DNA from: Phreatobacter aquaticus
GTDB taxonomy: Bacteria > Pseudomonadota > Alphaproteobacteria > Rhizobiales > Phreatobacteraceae
Assembly: GCF_005160265.1 (NCBI RefSeq)
Contig: NZ_CP039865.1
Location: forward strand, 2,690,828 to 2,754,827
Direction of reading: 5' to 3'
Length of the DNA stretch: 64,000 nucleotides
Below are positions 62,608-64,000 of the stretch, piece after piece. A model generated the notes under the pieces. It saw nothing but the letters and a program-made list of their open reading frames with translations. It had not been told where the DNA came from and searched no databases. The first letter of the stretch is position 1; every line of letters begins with the position of its first letter. A program made the translations under genes and the position numbers.

Positions 62608-62631
62608 AGGGCGGCCTGCAGGCCGCCCTTG
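62608..62631. terminator. Bidirectional intrinsic terminator
   Basis: AAGGGCGGCC-TGCA-GGCCGCCCTT is a perfect 24-base palindrome between two convergent genes (stops at 62582 and 62653), with A-rich and T-containing flanks. Confidence 0.85.
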
Positions 62632-62652
62632 TCGTTTCAAGCCGAAGTCCGC

Positions 62653-63516
62653 TCAGAGCTTCTGGGTCGCGGCATATTCGAAATAGAGCTCGCGCGCCTT
62701 GCGGCTGACCGGTCCCGGCTGCAGCGAGCGTTCGTCGATCCGCGTCACTGGAATGACCTTGGAGTAATTGCCCGAGGAGAAGATCTCATCGGCGGTCTCG
62801 AAGTCGGAATAGCGCAGGCTGGTCTCCATCACGGTGTGGCCAGCGGCGCGCAAGAGCTGGATGGTGCGCTGCCGGGTGATCCCGTTCAGGAACGTGCCGT
62901 TGGGAATCGGCGTCATCACCACGCCGTCCTTGACCATGAAGATGTTCGAGCTGGAGGTTTCCGCGACATTGCCGAGCATGTCGAGCACCAGGCAATTGTC
63001 GAAGCCGCGCGATTTGGCCTCGCGCAGCGCCCGGCCGTTGTTCGGATAGAGGCAGCCGGCCTTGGCGTCGGTCGGCGCGTTCTCGATGGTCGGACGGCGG
63101 AATTTCGACAGCGTCACCGACATGCCGGTCGGCGCCCCCATCGGGGCCTCGAACAGGCAGAGGCAGAAGCGGGTCGATTCCGGATCGGGCAGGATGGCGC
63201 TCGGCCCGTCATGCTCGGCCCAATACATCGGCTTGACGTAGACGGGCGTCTTGCCGTCGAACTTCTTCGCGCCCTCGCGGGCAAGCCCCACCACGGTATC
63301 GACATCGGTGATCGGCTTTAGGCCGAGCGCCACGGCCGAGCGGTTCAGCCGCTGGGCATGCTGGTCCATGTCGGGCATCAACCCGTCGAAGATCCGCGCG
63401 CCGTCGAAGACCGACGAGGACTGCCAGAAGGCATGGCTGCGCGGTCCGGTGAGCGGCGGGTTGCCCTCCAGCCATTCGCCATCGACAAAGGTCCAGGTCT
63501 TCGACCAGCCGGCCAT
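62653..63516 (-). CDS. Class IV aminotransferase (branched-chain or D-amino acid type)
   Basis: This 287-residue PLP-dependent fold type IV aminotransferase has HAFWQSSSVFDGARIFDGLMPDMDQHAQRL (substrate-side domain), VYVKPMYWAEHDG, LVLDMLGNVAETSSSNIFMVKDG (the class IV signature around the PLP phosphate) and FLNGITRQRTIQLLRAAGH. The catalytic lysine is expected earlier in the GCLYPNNGRALREAKSRGFD region or in VKP; this needs alignment. GGGAG lies upstream of ATG 63516. It follows sufE on the same strand with about 120 bases between. The donor is probably a branched-chain amino acid. Confidence 0.85.
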   Translation of the reverse strand: MAGWSKTWTFVDGEWLEGNPPLTGPRSHAFWQSSSVFDGARIFDGLMPDMDQHAQRLNRSAVALGLKPITDVDTVVGLAREGAKKFDGKTPVYVKPMYWAEHDGPSAILPDPESTRFCLCLFEAPMGAPTGMSVTLSKFRRPTIENAPTDAKAGCLYPNNGRALREAKSRGFDNCLVLDMLGNVAETSSSNIFMVKDGVVMTPIPNGTFLNGITRQRTIQLLRAAGHTVMETSLRYSDFETADEIFSSGNYSKVIPVTRIDERSLQPGPVSRKARELYFEYAATQKL

Positions 63517-63640
63517 GTTTGTTCTCCCAAAGCGCAGGTGCGGCGACACTAGCGTGTCGCCTCAAGCCCCCGCCATGAAATGTGGTGATCCCAAATCTGC
63601 GGGAATGCGATGGGTCGCTGCGCTGCGGCAGGCCCTGCAA

Positions 63641-64000
63641 TCAGCCGGCAAGAGCGCCCTGCGCGTCGCGGCGGATGCGGTCGATCATCGAGCGCACGCC
63701 GTTGGAGCGCTGCGGCGTCAGGTGCTGTTCGAAGCCGAGGCTCTTGAACAGCTCGAACGCGTCGGTGTCGACGATGAAGCGGGCGGTATGGCCGGAATAG
63801 ATGGCCAGCGTCACCGCCACCAGGCCCTTGACGATATGGGCGTCGCTCTCGCCCTCGAAAGTCAGCACGGCATCGGGGCCGGGCTGGCTGACATGGGTCA
63901 CCAGCCAGACATTGCTGGCGCAGCCCCGGACCCGGTTGGTCTCGTTGCGCTGCTCGGGCGTCAGGGTCGGCAGGTTCTTGCCCAGCTCGATCACGTAGCG
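63641..64000 (-). CDS. sufE: SufE-family cysteine desulfurase activator, N-terminus beyond window
   Basis: This is 119 residues of a SufE-like protein whose start lies beyond base 64000; the visible frame opens RYVIELGKNLPTLTPEQRNETN. SufE takes persulfide sulfur from SufS to build Fe-S clusters. The acceptor cysteine is in KVRGCAS-like NRVRGCASNVWLVT. The helix GLVAVTLAIYSGHTARFIVD and TPQRSNGVRSMIDRIRRDA are standard. The last residues are short but intact. A typical SufE has about 20 more N-terminal residues. Confidence 0.92.
   Translation of the reverse strand, partial: RYVIELGKNLPTLTPEQRNETNRVRGCASNVWLVTHVSQPGPDAVLTFEGESDAHIVKGLVAVTLAIYSGHTARFIVDTDAFELFKSLGFEQHLTPQRSNGVRSMIDRIRRDAQGALAG

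Noticed and set aside
1-64000. CRISPR arrays, tRNA or rRNA genes, integrases, transposases, prophage genes
   Set aside because: I looked for regular spaced repeats, cloverleaf-like segments and mobile-element proteins on both strands and saw none.

Overview
The window is 64 kb of chromosomal DNA with high GC content from an alphaproteobacterium. It is most likely a member of the Hyphomicrobiales (Rhizobiales), in the broad neighbourhood of Bosea, Phreatobacter or Bradyrhizobiaceae. This placement rests on gene content: a MucR/Ros-type regulator, a DnaA-domain-IV protein paired with a DUF6456 protein, a DUF1476 (ATP synthase zeta-like) protein, an Omp25-type beta-barrel, a Tat-exported TIGR03808-like protein, DUF1194, and several tripartite tricarboxylate (TctC) binding proteins. 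Genes are dense on both strands, usually single or in pairs. I see no rRNA, tRNA, CRISPR array, insertion sequence, integrase or prophage. It reads as ordinary core and flexible chromosome, not an island.

Layout. 1-8.9 kb: serine/alanine-glyoxylate aminotransferase (cut by the window edge), a large FAD/Fe-S 2-hydroxyacid dehydrogenase (YdiJ type), two orphan TctC proteins, a YdeI-like protein, aspartate dehydrogenase (NadX) and a PfkB sugar kinase. 9.2-16.2 kb: ferredoxin-NADP reductase, gamma-carbonic-anhydrase-like hexapeptide protein, a secreted protein coupled to a 43-residue mini-protein, a Tat-exported beta-helix protein, a metallophosphoesterase, pyroglutamyl peptidase and a class I aminotransferase. 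16.4-26 kb: periplasmic M48-TPR protease with a DsbA-like oxidoreductase, small NTF2-like and DUF2267-like proteins, an outer-membrane barrel, two tandem MerR regulators, MgtC, a Cache-type chemoreceptor and a duplicated-domain secreted protein. 26.2-38.8 kb: methylmalonyl-CoA mutase (both subunits), a complete tctCBA transporter, a DUF1476 protein, a DUF900 lipoprotein hydrolase, the mutase chaperone MeaB and an amidase. 38.9-48.8 kb: HerA-like ATPase, M20 dipeptidase, DnaA-IV/DUF6456 pair, MucR, oligopeptidase B, FAD monooxygenase and a MerR regulator with a cobalamin domain. 49-64 kb: PAS-PAS chemoreceptor, LtaS/OpgB-like phosphotransferase, a second PucG-type aminotransferase, DMT and MFS transporters around a TctC/IclR/SnoaL cluster, DUF1194 protein, Fe-type superoxide dismutase, a Pro/Ala-rich membrane protein, a class IV aminotransferase and SufE (cut by the window edge).

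How it works together. Carbon acquisition is the main theme. Four TctC binding proteins share one TctAB membrane pair, alongside propionate-type catabolism through methylmalonyl-CoA mutase and MeaB, and glyoxylate and 2-hydroxyacid oxidation. A cobalamin thread links the mutase with a CarH-like cobalamin-binding repressor. The most interesting signals are regulatory. These are a CarH/LitR-type regulator that keeps the W-x9-EH and ExHxxG-x41-SxV motifs and is divergent from a BdlA-like chemoreceptor; an IclR locus with a perfect 16-bp palindrome before its tctC and a related near-palindrome before iclR; and several other dyads placed just upstream of transporter or redox genes. I did not find a clearly new multi-gene system. 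The IclR/TctC/SnoaL/MFS locus and the cobalamin regulator/chemoreceptor pair are the best candidates for something undescribed.
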